A stretch of 64,000 bases of DNA, taken from contig JASPKZ010000426.1 of NCBI GenBank assembly GCA_030220185.1, forward strand, positions 1 to 64,000, given 5' to 3'. Source of the DNA: Diploptera punctata. Lineage: Eukaryota > Arthropoda > Insecta > Blattodea > Blaberidae. Under the pieces are notes generated by a model. It saw only the letters and a program-made list of their open reading frames with translations, did not search any database and was not told where the DNA came from. A program made the translations under genes and the position numbers. Every line of letters begins with the position of its first letter. The first letter of the stretch is position 1. This document shows positions 35,005-46,537 of this stretch, piece after piece.

Positions 35005-35390
35005 TTTTTTTTCAAATGCCCCAGGTTTATCTTTCGACATTCCTGGTTTCTCTCCTGGCATGGCATACTTGTAACCCACTTCTGAGGTTGGGGCGCCTGG
35101 AAGGCGGGTTTACGTTGTCCGGATGATATGATGGGTATGATGATGATAATGGTGCGCCAGGAGAGTCACTAATCTTAAGCTTAACCTAAGATGAATGTGA
35201 ATGATGATGATTGCGATGACCATAAGATTTCGGGGACCGTTTGGGCCTGAAAGTTTTCCTGACATTTGTCTTACAGGTGAGGAAAAACCCCGATAAAAAC
35301 CTCACCCAGAAAAACTGTCCCGACCGGGAATCGAACCAGGGCCCGCTGCGTGACAAGGCAGCACGCTACCCCGAGACCACAGCGGTGGAC
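35005..35390 (-). mobile_element. SINE type 3 (tail a), complete, with 10-bp target duplication
   Basis: On the minus strand: tRNA-like head starting near 35,390 (B box GGTTCGATTCCCGG), AGTTTTTCTGGGTGAGG, CCAAACGGTCCCCGAAATC, an ATC-rich segment, then the a-type tail with AACCTCAGAAGTGGGTTAC and GGGGCATTTGAAAA. Flanked by ATTCTTCCAA (34,995-35,004 and 35,391-35,400). Confidence 0.9.
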
Positions 35391-35506
35391 ATTCTTCCAA
35401 ATATGACATACTGGACTTGGTCTACTTGAGTTCCGATTCATCCAATTTAATATTATTGTGACAGTTACATATATTGGAGTTCATATCTTTATGCAAGATA
35501 AATAGC

Positions 35507-35813
35507 AGGGGACGCCGTACGTAGTGGTTAAGACACTGCGCTACAAGCCGGAAGGTCGAGGGTTCAAGCCCCGGTAGGGTCAGGAATTTTAAACTGACCC
35601 AAACCTTCTGGCGGCACTATGGCCTTGGGGTCGACTCAGCCTCTAACGGAAATTAGTACCAGACGCTTGTTCTGGGGGTAAAGGCGGCCGTCACGCAGAG
35701 CTGACAACCCGGCTGACATCAAGTGCCGATTGTCCAGAAAATTTGGAACCTTAACCTCCTACTACCCAAGGGCCTCATGAGGCCTGTAGTGGGATTACTT
35801 TACTTTACTTTTT
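35507..35813 (+). mobile_element. SINE type 1, second copy
   Basis: Near full-length counterpart of 18,650-18,951, with the same box motifs and (TTTAC)n tail. Confidence 0.9.
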
Positions 35814-35923
35814 GTATTCGATCGAAGCATGTTTGTTTTGTTACTATGTTTCATCTTTTGTTTATGTTTGGGTTTCGTAATTAAATATCATTGGATAAAT
35901 GAATTGATCGTTATATATATATA

Positions 35924-36195
35924 CACTACAGGCTAGGGAGGCCCTTAGGGTAGATGGATGTTGAGACTTCCACATTTCTAGACAATCGCCAAGGGATGTC
36001 CACTGGGTTCTCAGCGCTGCCTGACAGCCCCCTTTGTCCCAGAACATGTGTCTGGTACTCTTTTAATTAAGACCCGAGTAGACCCTAGGGCTATAATGCC
36101 GCCAGTAGATTAGGTCCAGCTAAAAACCCTGACCCCATTGAGACTCAAACCCACGACCTTCTGGCTTATTAGCGTGATTCCTCAAACAACTAGCC
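35924..36195 (-). mobile_element. SINE type 1, diverged minus-strand copy
   Basis: On the minus strand GACCTTC/GGTCGTGGGTTTGAGTC head remnants, CTGGCGGCATTATAGCCCTA, GTACCAGACACATGTTCTGGG and AGCGCTGAGAACCCAG follow the type 1 order. It lies 110 bp from the plus-strand copy, so the two form an inverted pair. Confidence 0.75.
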
Positions 36196-36899
36196 TACAC
36201 TAGAACGTGAGTCATTAAAATTGCTTCAAATCACAAACATATTTTATATTGGGTCAGAGTTAATGAACAATTAATTAAAATGGAAATACAGTGAAATTCT
36301 TGAATTCTTGTGATACAAAAAGGTCTTCGTGTCTCATTTGTGTGCTGGTATGTATGCCCATAAATTATACATGGCCTAAGTATATAAATACATGTAAAAA
36401 GTTAAAAAAAAATAGTAGCTTCATAATATTTTTGTGTCATAATTTTCATATATTTCATAATTTGTTATTATGATTTCATATTTTCGTATAATTTTCTTCA
36501 TTTAATTCCTCGCTCTAGTCATTAGTGATTCAAGGTGCTCATTAATTTTGGTAACAGCGTCATTTAAATAATATTTTTCTGCGTGAATGTAGATATACAT
36601 GTGGTCTGCGAATAAATTATGTTTGAAATGTTTTAGGGAGACGGATGCCATTTATATAGATTGAAAAAGCCTGTAATGTAAAGCCTGAAATAAAAATCCC
36701 TGAGCAAAATTTTTCGGCCATATCATACCCAGCTTGATTTGTGGTGCTAATGATCTCAGTTGCTAAAGAGTTTAGTTAAATAAAAATACTACCTAACACT
36801 CGAACTGATGATTATAACTTATAGGTGTTCACTACCGGGGCTCACCGACAAACTTTTATAGGAATGATAGATTTTATAGAGAGGATCATTTTCTATTAA
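36196..36899. other. no gene seen
   Basis: AT-rich, unassigned. Confidence 0.5.
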
Positions 36900-37015
36900 T
36901 GAATATATAGGCCCTACTCCTCTATCACCTCTACAATTCAATTTTGTACTAGAACTTGCCATAAAATTACAGAGGATGAAGAAGGCCTAAAAGTCAATGG
37001 TATTTAACCTCTTTC
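36900..37015 (+). pseudogene. possible LINE RT fragment
   Basis: One frame reads PLSPLQFNFVLELAIKLQRM, like the DALSPLLFNFVLEHAIK box of the full-length copy at 39.3-39.5 kb, followed in other frames by EGLKVNG. It lies in the right order before the C-terminal piece at 37,410, from which a SINE separates it. Confidence 0.45.
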
Positions 37016-37131
37016 GAGCAAAGTTAGAATTATGAACTTCTAAATATTAACAGAAGATGGCCACAGGATACATAATCTGCAAATAACTAAAAATCAACCA
37101 TTGGTTGGGATGGGCCCTTATTCCACTGAGC

Positions 37132-37400
37132 CACTCAAATGTCAGGAAAACTTTAAGGCCCAAACGGTCCCCGAAATCATATGGCCATCGCAATCATCAT
37201 CATTCATATTCATCTTAGGTTAAGCATAGGATTCGGCACTCTCCTGGCGCACCACTATCATCATCATCACCCATCATATTATCGGGGCAACGTAACCGCG
37301 CCTTCCAGGTGCTCCAACCTCAGAAGTGGGTTACAAGTACGCCATGCCAGGATAGAAACCAGGAATGTCAAAAGACAAACCTGGGGCATTTGAAAAAAAA
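37132..37400 (+). mobile_element. SINE type 3 (tail a), head missing
   Basis: Starts within the body (GTCAGGAAAACTTTAAGGCC, CCAAACGGTCCCCGAAATC) and has the complete a-type tail, ending CTGGGGCATTTG and an A-run. Confidence 0.85.
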
Positions 37401-37409
37401 AATACAAAT

Positions 37410-37990
37410 AAATAAAACGTAGACTCAATTCTGGAAATGCATGCTATTATGCATTACAGGGACTCCTGTCATCCCAACCCCTATCAAAAGACGTTAAACT
37501 GAAAATATATGAAAGTGTTATTCTCCCATTCACATTATATGGATGTGAAATATGGACTCTTATTTTAAGGGAGGAAAGGAGATTATGGGTATATGAGAAT
37601 AAAGTTCTTAGGAATACGTTTGGACCAAAGAGAGATGAACAGACAAGTGAATGGAGAAGACTGCATACAGTGAGCTACATGGTCTTTATAGGAAGTCAGA
37701 TGTAATACGGACAGTTAAGTCTCGTAGACTGCTAGAGGTAGGACATGTAGCATGAATGGGGATTGAAAGATGGACGTGGAAACTTCTTATAGGAACACCG
37801 GAGGGAAAACGCCCAGTTGACAGACAAAGAATGAGGCGGGTGAACAATATTAGCCATGATTTGTGGAAAGTAGATTATACCGGGAATGATTGGAAAACAT
37901 TAGCTCAAAATAGGGATGCATGAGAAGCTTATGTCCGCGCGGCCATGAACCTAATGGTTCGATAGTGCCAGTGAGTTAGTTAGGCTATTT
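37410..37990 (+). pseudogene. RTE-like LINE C-terminal part, same family as 38,455-41,709
   Basis: Reads RLNSGNACYYALQGLL, SKDVKLKIYESVILPFTLYG, CEIWTLILREERRL and FGPKRDEQTSEWRRL, then frameshifted versions of the terminal domain. The 3' UTR ends GATAGTGCCAGTGAG. It lies opposite in orientation to the next LINE, 465 bp away. Confidence 0.85.
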
Positions 37991-38344
37991 ATGGGCTCTA
38001 TTCTTAAACACGTTATCTATGAGTTCTGCGCATTAGTAAAGGTATGCCCTAAGTCACGGAACCAACTGTGGTTGCAGTACGATGGATACTCACCAAACCT
38101 CGAGAATTGATGCGTAAGCATAACCCAACCTTCGAGTTTGGTGAACATTGGTTTAAATGAGCAGGATCTATTGCTTTGCTGGCGTCTTCACACGATTTAA
38201 ATCTCTTCGATTTTTTGAGGTGGAACATTGAAACTAAGGTATGTATTTCGAGTTGGCTCCATAATTCAGTTTCAGCATATCAATCAGAATTCTACTATGG
38301 CGCAAAAAGTTGGACGGTCGTTGCTGCGATGATATCTAATATGA
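37991..38344. other. no gene seen
   Basis: Unassigned spacer between two LINE insertions; no repeat match found. Confidence 0.5.
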
Positions 38345-38454
38345 AATGAGTGGAGAGCTGATTTTTGCATATTGGCATGTTTTATTCCTTTTTCGTTGAA
38401 TACATGCATGTATTGTGTGACAAAAATGTGTTTCATACCATGGGGAATCAACTA
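38345..38454. repeat. piece of TIR-type repeat that hosts the LINE insertion (continues at 41,710)
   Basis: GGAGAGCTGATTTTTGCATA-TGGCATGTTTTATTCC matches the left end of the 868-bp element at 20,646. After the LINE, 41,710-41,765 continues the same alignment. Confidence 0.6.
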
Positions 38455-41400
38455 CTTACTTACTCGCTGGCACTATCGAACCCGTAGGTTCAGGGCCGCG
38501 CGAACATAAGGTCTTCATACGTCTATATCCTGAGCTAATGCCTTCCAATCATTCCCTGTATAATCTACTTCCCTCAAATCATAGTTAAAGTTGTTCTCCC
38601 ATCTCATTCTTGGTCTACCAACTGGGCGTTTTCCCTCTGGCTTTCCTACAAGAAGCTTCCATGCATGTCTTTCATTCCCCATACGCGCAACATGTCCTGC
38701 CCAACGCATTCTACGAGACTTAATTGTTCTCATTATAACTGGCTTCCTATAAAGACAACGTAGTTTATTGTTATTTAGTCGACTCCATTCACCTGTCTGT
38801 TCATTTCTCTTTGGTCCAAAAATTTTCCTAAGAAATTTATTCTCAAAAACTCGTAATCTCATTTCCTCCCTTAAAGTAAGAGTCCATGTTTCGTACCTAT
38901 ATAATATAACTGGTAGAATAATAGTTTTATATATTTTCAGTTTAACGTTTTTTGAAAGGAGTTGGGACACCAAAAGTCTCTGCAATGCATAATAGCACGC
39001 ATTTCCAGAATTGAGCCTATGTTTAATTTCTTTGTGCATCTCATTCCTATTTATGATTATTGTTCCTAGGTATCTGAATTCAACCACTTCCTCAAAATGT
39101 TCCTCATATGTCATTAGCTGTCCATTTCAATTATATAATGCATTTATACGTGTGGCCATATATTTAGTTTTATTGATATTTACTTCCAGTCCTAATTCCT
39201 TAGTGTTACTCAATAGTGTGTGCGTGTTGTCCTTTAGTATCACCTCGCTATCGGCCAATAGTACTACGTCATCAGAGTAAACTAACAGCTTATTCATACC
39301 ATTGAGTTGTAGGCCTTCCTCAACCTCTAAATATTTGATGGCATGCTCTAGTACAAAATTAAATAGTAGAGGAGATAATGCATCTTCTTGCTTCAACCCA
39401 TTCTGGATTTCAAAGGTGACAGAAAACTGTTTGCTTACACGCACCCTACTCTTTATGCCATTTAGACACATTCCTGTAAGTCTAAATAACTTTTTAGGAG
39501 TTCCGAACTCCAGTAGGGTACTATATAACTTCTCCCTCTTAATTGAATCATATGCTTTTTTGAAGTCTACATATAGTTGATGTACAGTACCATTATATTT
39601 CCATTTCTTTTCTAAAATTTGTCTTATACTATAAATCTGATCTGTTGTACACCTGTTTCTTCTAAATTCACATTGATAGTCTCCTAGAATGTTATCAATA
39701 TAGGGAGTAGGTCTGCTTACTAATATATTTGTAAGAATTTTGTACGAAGTTGAAAGTAATGAGATGCTCCTGTAGTTGTTGCAATCAGTTTTATCTCCTT
39801 TCTTATAAATAGGTACGATGATCGATTCTTTCCATTAATCTGGAAGAGCTTCTTTTTCCCAAATCATACTAAGCAACCGGCGTATCTTGGCCATCGATTT
39901 TTCTCCCCCTGATTTTATCAGTTCTGCTGGGATCTCATCGGAACCTGATGCTTTATACATCTTCAATTTTTCTATCGCCATTTCAACCTCTAATGCACTT
40001 GGTTCTGCGACTAGCAGTTCTGCTGTCAGTAACTTATCCTCCTGAATGTCCTGTTCTGTATATACATTTAATATCTGATTAAAGTAACTTTTCTATCTAT
40101 TTAATATATTCCTAGAATCTGCAATCATTTTACCACTTTCATTCCGAATTATGTTTGTTCTAGCCTTAAACCCTTTTTTCTCTATCCTAATTCCCTGATA
40201 TAATTCTCTAATGTTCCTATTTTTTGCATTCATTTCAAGGTCATTAATCTTCTTTCTCAGATATTCCCTCTTTTTACTCTTTAATAGTCTGGTGGTATCT
40301 CGTCTAATATGACACAATTTTTCTAAATTTACCTCATTTGGCTCGTGTAACAATTTAATTTTTGCTAGCTTTCCTTCCTTTACAATGTCGACACATTCCT
40401 CATCAAACCATTTCTTGTGTTTCCTCTTTTTTAAATAACCAATGCTTTCTGATGCTGACAATTTAATAGTATCTCTTATAGCCTCGCATTCTTTATTTAT
40501 ATCAGTTTCTTCTTCGTTTGCCACATTGTCATCTGAAGATTCCAGTACTTCGAATCTATTAGCAATTTTTATTTGGTATTCTTGCCGCTTTTCATCATTT
40601 TTCAAGTTTTTTAATTCAAATTTTTCAGAATCATCTTTAGCGTTTGTAGCTCTCATAAGCGATAGCCGTTGTCTGATTTTCACCCTGACCAGATGATGTT
40701 GCGAATTGCAATCTGTCTCTCTAACTGATTTAACATCGATGATGCTACTGTGCCAGCGTTTGTCCACTAATACATGATCAATCAGGTTCCGAGTTTCTCC
40801 ATCTGGAGACGTCCAGGTGTAATTATATATATATCCTTATGCTGAAATGTTGTGCTCATAACAATGGGATTCTTTGATGTGGCAAAGGTGACTAATCTAT
40901 CCCCGTTGTCGTTACTAGACTGAATTTTCCTATTGTTGGTATGAATATATCTTCCCGCCCCAATTGTTTGCATTAAAATCTCCTAAGACAATTTTCATAT
41001 GATATCGTGAAAGGCTATCAAATAAGCATTCGAATTCTTCATAGAACTCATCCTTGATCTTGTCATCTTTATCTTCTCTGGGAGCATGTACATTTACAAT
41101 TTTAAAATCACGTCGTTTACCCTTTAGAATTATGTATGATATCCTGTCATTGACGAACTTAATATCTGGATAGCGGGCAGGATCTACCATCTGAATAAAA
41201 AACCGTTCCAAATGCAGGTCTTTCTGCACCCCGGTAGTATAATGCAAAGCTTCCTGATTCCAGACTACCTTCTTCTGGCAGCCTAACTTCCTGTAAGGCG
41301 ACTATATCCAAGGGCGATTTATCTAATTCCCGCGTTAATATCTCTAGTGCCCCTCTATTGTATAAATTCCTAACATTCCATGTTCCTAGGAACATGTCCC

Positions 41401-41709
41401 TGCGTTTGAGCCTTTGGCATGGGTTCCCTGAAGTAGCCCCCGCCCGGAGAAGCAAATGGGGGACTATTTGACCTCCGGAAAATTTTACCCCAGTTGAACC
41501 CATGTCCGCATTTCTTGACGGTTGTATTTTTACGGTGAAATGTCGTCACTCCTTCGACCAAGGTACTTTTTTCGTTTGGCTTATCACCTTAGACCAGTCT
41601 GTCGTGGGTAACCCTGTCGGCAGCAATGCTACCGCCGGCATAGCTCTCGGAATCATTTAAGCACGCAAGCCACTCAACCACGACAAGGAAAAGATACCAT
41701 GGAGGGGGG
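38455..41709 (-). mobile_element. full-length RTE-like LINE with 8-bp target duplication
   Basis: The element is 3,255 bp long and flanked by ATCAACTA (38,447-38,454 and 41,710-41,717). On the minus strand it runs from a ~200-bp GC-richer 5' leader, through endonuclease, linker and reverse transcriptase, to the C-terminal tail and the 3' UTR CTGGCACTATCG... with a (TAAG)n tail. Two 5'-truncated relatives end at 618 and 37,990. Confidence 0.93.
38515..41503 (-). pseudogene. RTE-like endonuclease-reverse transcriptase, multiply frameshifted
   Basis: The single LINE polyprotein is read in pieces. 41,159-41,503 is the endonuclease start: MFLGTWNVRNLYN, LDIVALQEVRLPEEG. 40,930-41,247: DRISYIILKGKRRDFKIVN, VHAPREDKDD, MKIVLGDFNA. 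40,782-40,973 continues it. 40,093-40,767 (224 codons open): DKRWHSSIIDVKSV, the H of the active site, then a Lys/Glu-rich linker with KKWFDEEC. About 39,480-40,080 is RT finger/palm with many breaks. 39,127-39,471: QNGLKQEDALSPLLFN and LLVYSDDVVLLA, where the usual YADD is YSDD. 38,515-39,114 (199 codons): FRYLGTIIINRNEMH, ILYRYETWTLTLREEMR, RMRWAGHVARMG, EGKRPVGRPRMRWENN. At least six interruptions make it inactive. Confidence 0.9.
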
Positions 41710-41717
41710 ATCAACTA

Positions 41718-42265
41718 AGGAAGTTTTACTGTTCACATATTCAAGGGCTTAGTGGCAAATATCACAAATATTTGGAGATGGAAGTATAAGTTATATCATA
41801 GCTTTAACCCGAACATGGTTGTGATTTTAAAATTGTTTCTTAACTGGGAGAATAAAATCTATTAAGAATGAAAACACAATTTAAATCTCAAGGCATCACT
41901 GTTTTCACATCCAAACCGGATTTTTTTATGTACCGAACACCGCGGTAGTGAATGTGTGTGGGTAAGGTGACTGCAGTTAATAAATATTTTCGCGGATGAC
42001 GGTGGTGATGGAACCAGGTGGGATTACTTTAATTTAGCTTCACAAATGTTTACACAACATTTCAATATTTTATTTATTGATTTTTCACTGTTTCACTGAA
42101 TAAACACACAATTTTATGCTATGAGAGTCTCTTCTTTACAGATTATTTGATAACCCAGTTATTCACACACGCCGATGGCTTCACTCAACACATCTACTTG
42201 TCTTTGCACTTCGATCACTTTTACTCGTCAATAACTCGATCACGACTATGCGGTCGACCGACTCG
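41718..42265. other. no gene seen
   Basis: Beyond ~50 bp of TIR-repeat sequence, unassigned AT-rich DNA. Confidence 0.5.
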
Positions 42266-42270
42266 CATCT

Positions 42271-42403
42271 TCTTTTATATGCGATTGTCAGAACAATTTG
42301 TAAGTTCATCTGGACACCTCTCGAATAAAAAGCTCGAGAGGTCGATTCTTCTAGAATCGATGTATCTGGAAACTAATTTTTTTTCCCAGACAACAGGTCT
42401 GGG
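42271..42403 (+). repeat. TATA-like motif followed by three perfect hairpins
   Basis: TTTTATATG at 42,273 is followed by CCTCTCGA/TCGAGAGG (42,317-42,341, with AATAAA in the loop), TCGATTCT/AGAATCGA (42,342-42,360) and CCCAGAC/GTCTGGG (42,385-42,403). This resembles the promoter and poly-A hairpin region of an LTR. No second copy is in the window, and the 124-codon frame across it (42,147-42,521) shows no motif. Confidence 0.45.
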
Positions 42404-42587
42404 AGGTCGTTTGCAAGCTGCACACATCCCGAATCCTGCTCCTATTGCCGCCGCTCGTCTAATTCAAAGGGTGGAATTTGAGGAACGGATCAACAATGCA
42501 TCACAATTTACAAGTACCTAAGCAAACCAGATGCTGCAAGGAAAACAACAGGAATGTGCTTGTCAAAAATGGGCAGTTTACTGGTAA

Positions 42588-43093
42588 GAGCCGGTCAAGA
42601 ACACATTCACTACCGCTCGAATCTCGCTCCCCGAGCTTCCCAGTTTCGTTGATTTTACGGAAGCACTTAGCATATTAAGGGGAGTGAAGGAGAATCCAAA
42701 ATGCATGGGTGGGGGTAGAATACAAATGAGAGCGACAGGAAGTCTCGTTGGATCATATTTCCGTGAGCAGTGAACAGTCTTTATAAATACAATATCTTAT
42801 AAATGACTCCGAAAGTTAAAGATAATATATTAAATCAATTAACTGATGGATTCTCTATTCTACAAGTATTACGCTTTGAATATACGCCTGTACATTACAT
42901 GTGATAAAATGAAATAAATATCTGTAAACGAAATGTACTCCGTCAGCACTAAACTTGTGTTTAGATTTTTCATCAATTTATTTCCATGCGAAATTGTTAG
43001 TGATATTATACATTGTGATATTTCCTTTCATTTACCGATAAATAAAATTATCATAAAATAGTTGGTCATCAGGGAATGATTTATTTTTCACTA
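42588..43093 (+). repeat. ~500-bp dispersed repeat, copy 1
   Basis: From GGTCAAGAACACATTCACTACC to ATAGTTGGTCATCA-GGAAT-ATTTAT, it matches 49,567-50,073 along its whole length. Non-coding. It ends with AATAAA 30-40 bp before the boundary, as at the 3' end of a transcript-derived repeat. Family unknown. Confidence 0.85.
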
Positions 43094-43640
43094 GCTAATA
43101 CTCGGCGTGCGCTGCTACGCCTAAACAAATGAAAATTAATGTGCCTTATGTTTAGTTGAGTAAGTAAATGGAAAAATAATTATAAATTTATATTTTTTAG
43201 ATACCCCGTGCAGTTTACCCGGCGTTGTCCGGGAATCTACTCATCCCGATCTTCTTGGCATAAATGAGCTGAAAGACGAAAATTAATATACTTCTTATGA
43301 TTAGTTGAATAAGTAAAATGAAAAATAATTATAAATGTATATCGAAATTATTTTAAGATTCCCCGTGCTGATTACCGGGAATCCACTTATCTCGATCTTC
43401 TTGGCATAAAAGAGCTGAAAGACGAAAATTGATGTACTTCTTATGATTAGTTGAATAAGTTAAATAAAATAAATATAAATGTATATCGTAATTATTTTAA
43501 AAGTCCCCGTGCTGATGTTGCCCGGGAATCTATTTATCTCGATAATCTTGGAATAAATGAGTTAAAAGACAAAATTCGTTATTGTGAGTTATCCGTAAAA
43601 GAATACCCGCCATGCTTGCACAGGAATCTACGTACTTGTC
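43092..43640 (+). repeat. repeat family R head plus three ~143-bp tandem units
   Basis: Starts ACTAGCTAATACTCGGCGTGCGCTGCTACGCC. Units at about 43,127-43,262, 43,263-43,408 and 43,409-43,555 each contain GAAAATTAATGT/ATAC, CTTATG-TTAGTTGA-TAAGTAAA, CCCCGTGC, CCGGGAATC-A-TTAT and GATCTTCTTGGCATAAA. The same head recurs at 56,529. Confidence 0.8.
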
Positions 43641-43860
43641 TCTATCTTCTTGACATCAATGAAAGACAAAAATTGTTCTTGTGAGTTATCTGTAATAGAT
43701 AAACATATGCTGTCGCGGACTTATGTGCAGAGCTTTTTGAGATATTCAATTCTGTGCACATTAATTTTGTGTATTTGTTATGGTTTAGGCAGCCTAAGCC
43801 AATATAAGTTCCTATATCTTTCTTCAATTCACTCCTCGTGCGTCATATCTGTTACTAATT
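43641..43860 (+). repeat. repeat family R tail
   Basis: Contains ATCAATGAAAGACAAAAATTG, GTGAGTTATC-GTAA, AACATATGCTGTCGCGGACTT, AGAGCTTTTTGAGATATTCA and GGTTTAGGCAGCCTAAGCC. It is matched at 57,319-57,540, 61,321-61,495 and 61,820-62,160. Confidence 0.8.
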
Positions 43861-44141
43861 AAATGTAAATCTACTCCATTTATGTCTAATGGTGTCTGAA
43901 AGCTGCGAAGCTAATATACAACTTCCTATATACTACAGATTCGGTTTACATATTGTCTAGGAGGGAATTTTCTAGATATGGTGCAGTTGTGGGCCGACTA
44001 TTCCTTCCACGTGTTAGCTTTACCATCTAGGGATAATTTCTTTCGTTAATTTTGTAATACTGTGGTCATTATTTTAATTCAAGTGATGATATTCACTATT
44101 AGAGGCATTCTTACATTGTTGCATTTATATTATATAATAAC

Positions 44142-44201
<60 letters not shown>

Positions 44202-44710
44202 TAATAATAATAATAATAATAATTATTATTAATATTATTATTCCTGTCATTTTTATTGTTAATATTAGTAATGTGATTATTAATATTACATAAGTTATAT
44301 TATTCTAGGATTATATGTGGCCAAAGAGAGAATCGGATCTATACATAATATTCTGATGTGGATTATTATTAATATTAGTATATTGTTATTTTTATAGTTA
44401 TTATTAATTAATTAATGACATAATTGCTACCGACGTTAACTTATGAATGTATTTATGTGGCAGGCCTATACGAAAGCATACCTCCCGTTCCCAAAAGTAA
44501 AGAAAATTTATTTACTCCTAATAATTTAATAAATTGTTTGTGTATCCTAGCCTTATATACTCATTGTAGGAGTCTTAATTTACTTGGTTAAATATTTATA
44601 ATATATAACATAATGTAACGGGAAAAACTTGGATTAGCCGATAAGCTGAACATTTGCATTATTTTATATTATTAATATTATAGATATTTCTAAAGCATGT
44701 TTAAAGTTAA
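43861..44710. other. no gene; AT-rich with (AAT)n at 44,139-44,225
   Basis: An ~85-base AAT microsatellite runs into ATT repeats; the rest is unassigned. Confidence 0.6.
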
Positions 44711-44716
44711 TGCATA

Positions 44717-45115
44717 TGTAGCCGAGTGGTTAAGGCAAGAAGCCTTGGTGTAGAGCTATGGGGCTTACCCTGGTTCGAGTCCCTATGGGGGAATACATTT
44801 TTCTCGTGGAATTTCGGCCAGTATGGGACCGTGAGGCAAAGAGTAGCTTTTATGTATACTGTAAATATGTATTTCTATATTTGTGTCGGATGAGTGAAAG
44901 TGAAGACCTCACGGCCTTAACTTTGCCAGAATAAGAAAAAAACATTATTATTAATGCATATGTAGCCGAGAGGTTAAGGCAAGAAGCCTTGGTGTAGAGC
45001 CATGGGGCTTACCCTGGTTTGAGTCCCTATGGGGGAAGAAATTGTTCTCGTGGAATTTCGGCCAGTATGGGACCGTGAGGCATTTGGGTATCTACAAAGA
45101 GTAGCTTTTAATGTC
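44717..45115 (+). mobile_element. two adjacent SINE type 2 copies
   Basis: The first runs from 44,717 to ~44,950 and the second from 44,961 to ~45,115. Both start TGTAGCCGAG-GGTTAAGGC with B box CTGGTT-GAGTCC and continue TTCTCGTGGAATTTCGGCC. TTAATGCATA precedes each (44,707-44,716 and 44,951-44,960), consistent with the first having inserted directly in front of the older second. Confidence 0.85.
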
Positions 45116-45255
45116 CGTCGCCGTGGCGTAGTCGGTAGAGTCCCTACATTCCACTTCGGCGACCCGGGTTCGATTCCTGGCGGGGTAGGGGATTTTAAAT
45201 CTCCACATTGGGTCTGGGTGTGTGTGTCCAGTCCTTGTGTCTGTGTGAGATTGAA
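45116..45255 (+). mobile_element. tRNA-derived SINE (type 4)
   Basis: Head GCCGTGGCGTAGTCGGTAGAG with B box GGGTTCGATTCC, body TTTTAAATCTCCACATTGGG, then a GTGT-rich stretch. It begins where the preceding SINE stops. Confidence 0.75.
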
Positions 45256-45846
45256 AGAAAGTTAACAAACAGGTTAAAAAACGAAATAAAGGTAAACAAG
45301 AAGGAAAACCAGTATAAACGAAAAAAGAAGTTCGTATTTTGATGAATCAGCTGGTTTATGTTATGCTGAAAATAATTGAGTTACGTTTTAAACCCTGAAG
45401 GTGTCAACAATGTATTATCTAACCATGAATCACATGAAGTTACATAAATAAGTCATCACACAGTAGGCCTAAACACTTTCGCTTGTGCTGGAAATATCTA
45501 AGACCTGTTCCAAAATCACTGGAAATGTAAACATATTTTCGTGTAATATCAACTTAAAATGTTACAAGGGTTCTGTGTCGTTTGTCCCGAGTTATAAATT
45601 TTGATGTTTTCAGATGTAATACTAGGAGCATAATCACATAGCCCCAGGTTATTTTACTTATTAATTTACATATTTGTATAATAATAATAATAATAATATT
45701 TTTTTTGTTGAGAGGAGAAAAAAGTATTATTAAAATATTGTCTTACAAGAAAATCCCATATGCAGGTTCTATTTTGCTTATCGGTATAAACCCTAATACG
45801 CGTTAGAATATTTGGATTGTAATGTAATATTTAATTTCAATATGCA
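45256..45846. other. no gene seen
   Basis: AT-rich, unassigned, with a short (AAT)n near 45,678. Confidence 0.5.
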
Positions 45847-46044
45847 TACAGGGTGTAAATGAATTATACCGCATAAATTTAACTACGTATAGAGGGCTAT
45901 TACATAAGCATTTTGAGATAACGAACTAATGGTCTACGAATAAAAATGTCCAAGTTATGATTCAATTTGTAAAATGGTTGGCACGCCACTGATTATTTCA
46001 AATTAAAATGGAAATAATATGATACAGAGACAGTAACCTACAAC

Positions 46045-46150
46045 AAGCATGCGCCTTTAGCTCACTGGTTATAGCAGTCTAATACCGACGCAAACGTAAG
46101 ATTTATGCATCACGTTCGAAACTTCCTACAGTAAGTGTACCCTTTTTTCT
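46045..46150 (+). repeat. tRNA-like module near left end of the mariner-like element
   Basis: A-box-like TTTAGCTCACTGGTTATAGCA and, ~50 bp later, B-box-like ACGTTCGAAAC, followed by CCCTTTTTTCTTTC. A mirrored arrangement lies near the right end. Confidence 0.45.
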
Positions 46151-46537
46151 TTCTTCCTTTATTATGTACGTACTGTAAATTAGTTACGTGAGTAGATTTA
46201 CTTCTGGTTTAATTGTTTATTCATTATTTTACAGAATACGGTAATGGAATGTCGGCGCAGTACATGAGTTACAAAACTATCTATGTACGTATTGTACAGA
46301 CAATTGTTTGAAAGGTTGTAATAATAATACTATAGAGTGCAATAGGTTTCGCAAATGAAATGTGTAATTGTACTGTGCAGTACTTATGAACTTAGATAAT
46401 GATAGTGCAGTGATTAATAATATGAAGAGTTGTAGTGTATGTACAAATGACATACATAATGTTATTGGGAAATAAAAGCAATGCATTTGAGTAGACCAGA
46501 AAAAAACATTAAAGCACCTGCAGACTCATTAAATAAA

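Noticed and set aside
42147..42521. 124-codon ORF
   Set aside because: It runs through three hairpins and LTR-like signals; composition and structure suggest non-coding DNA.
43127..43640. CRISPR-like array of regular repeats
   Set aside because: Units are ~143 bp, abut directly with no unique spacers, and lie in eukaryotic repeat DNA with no cas genes.
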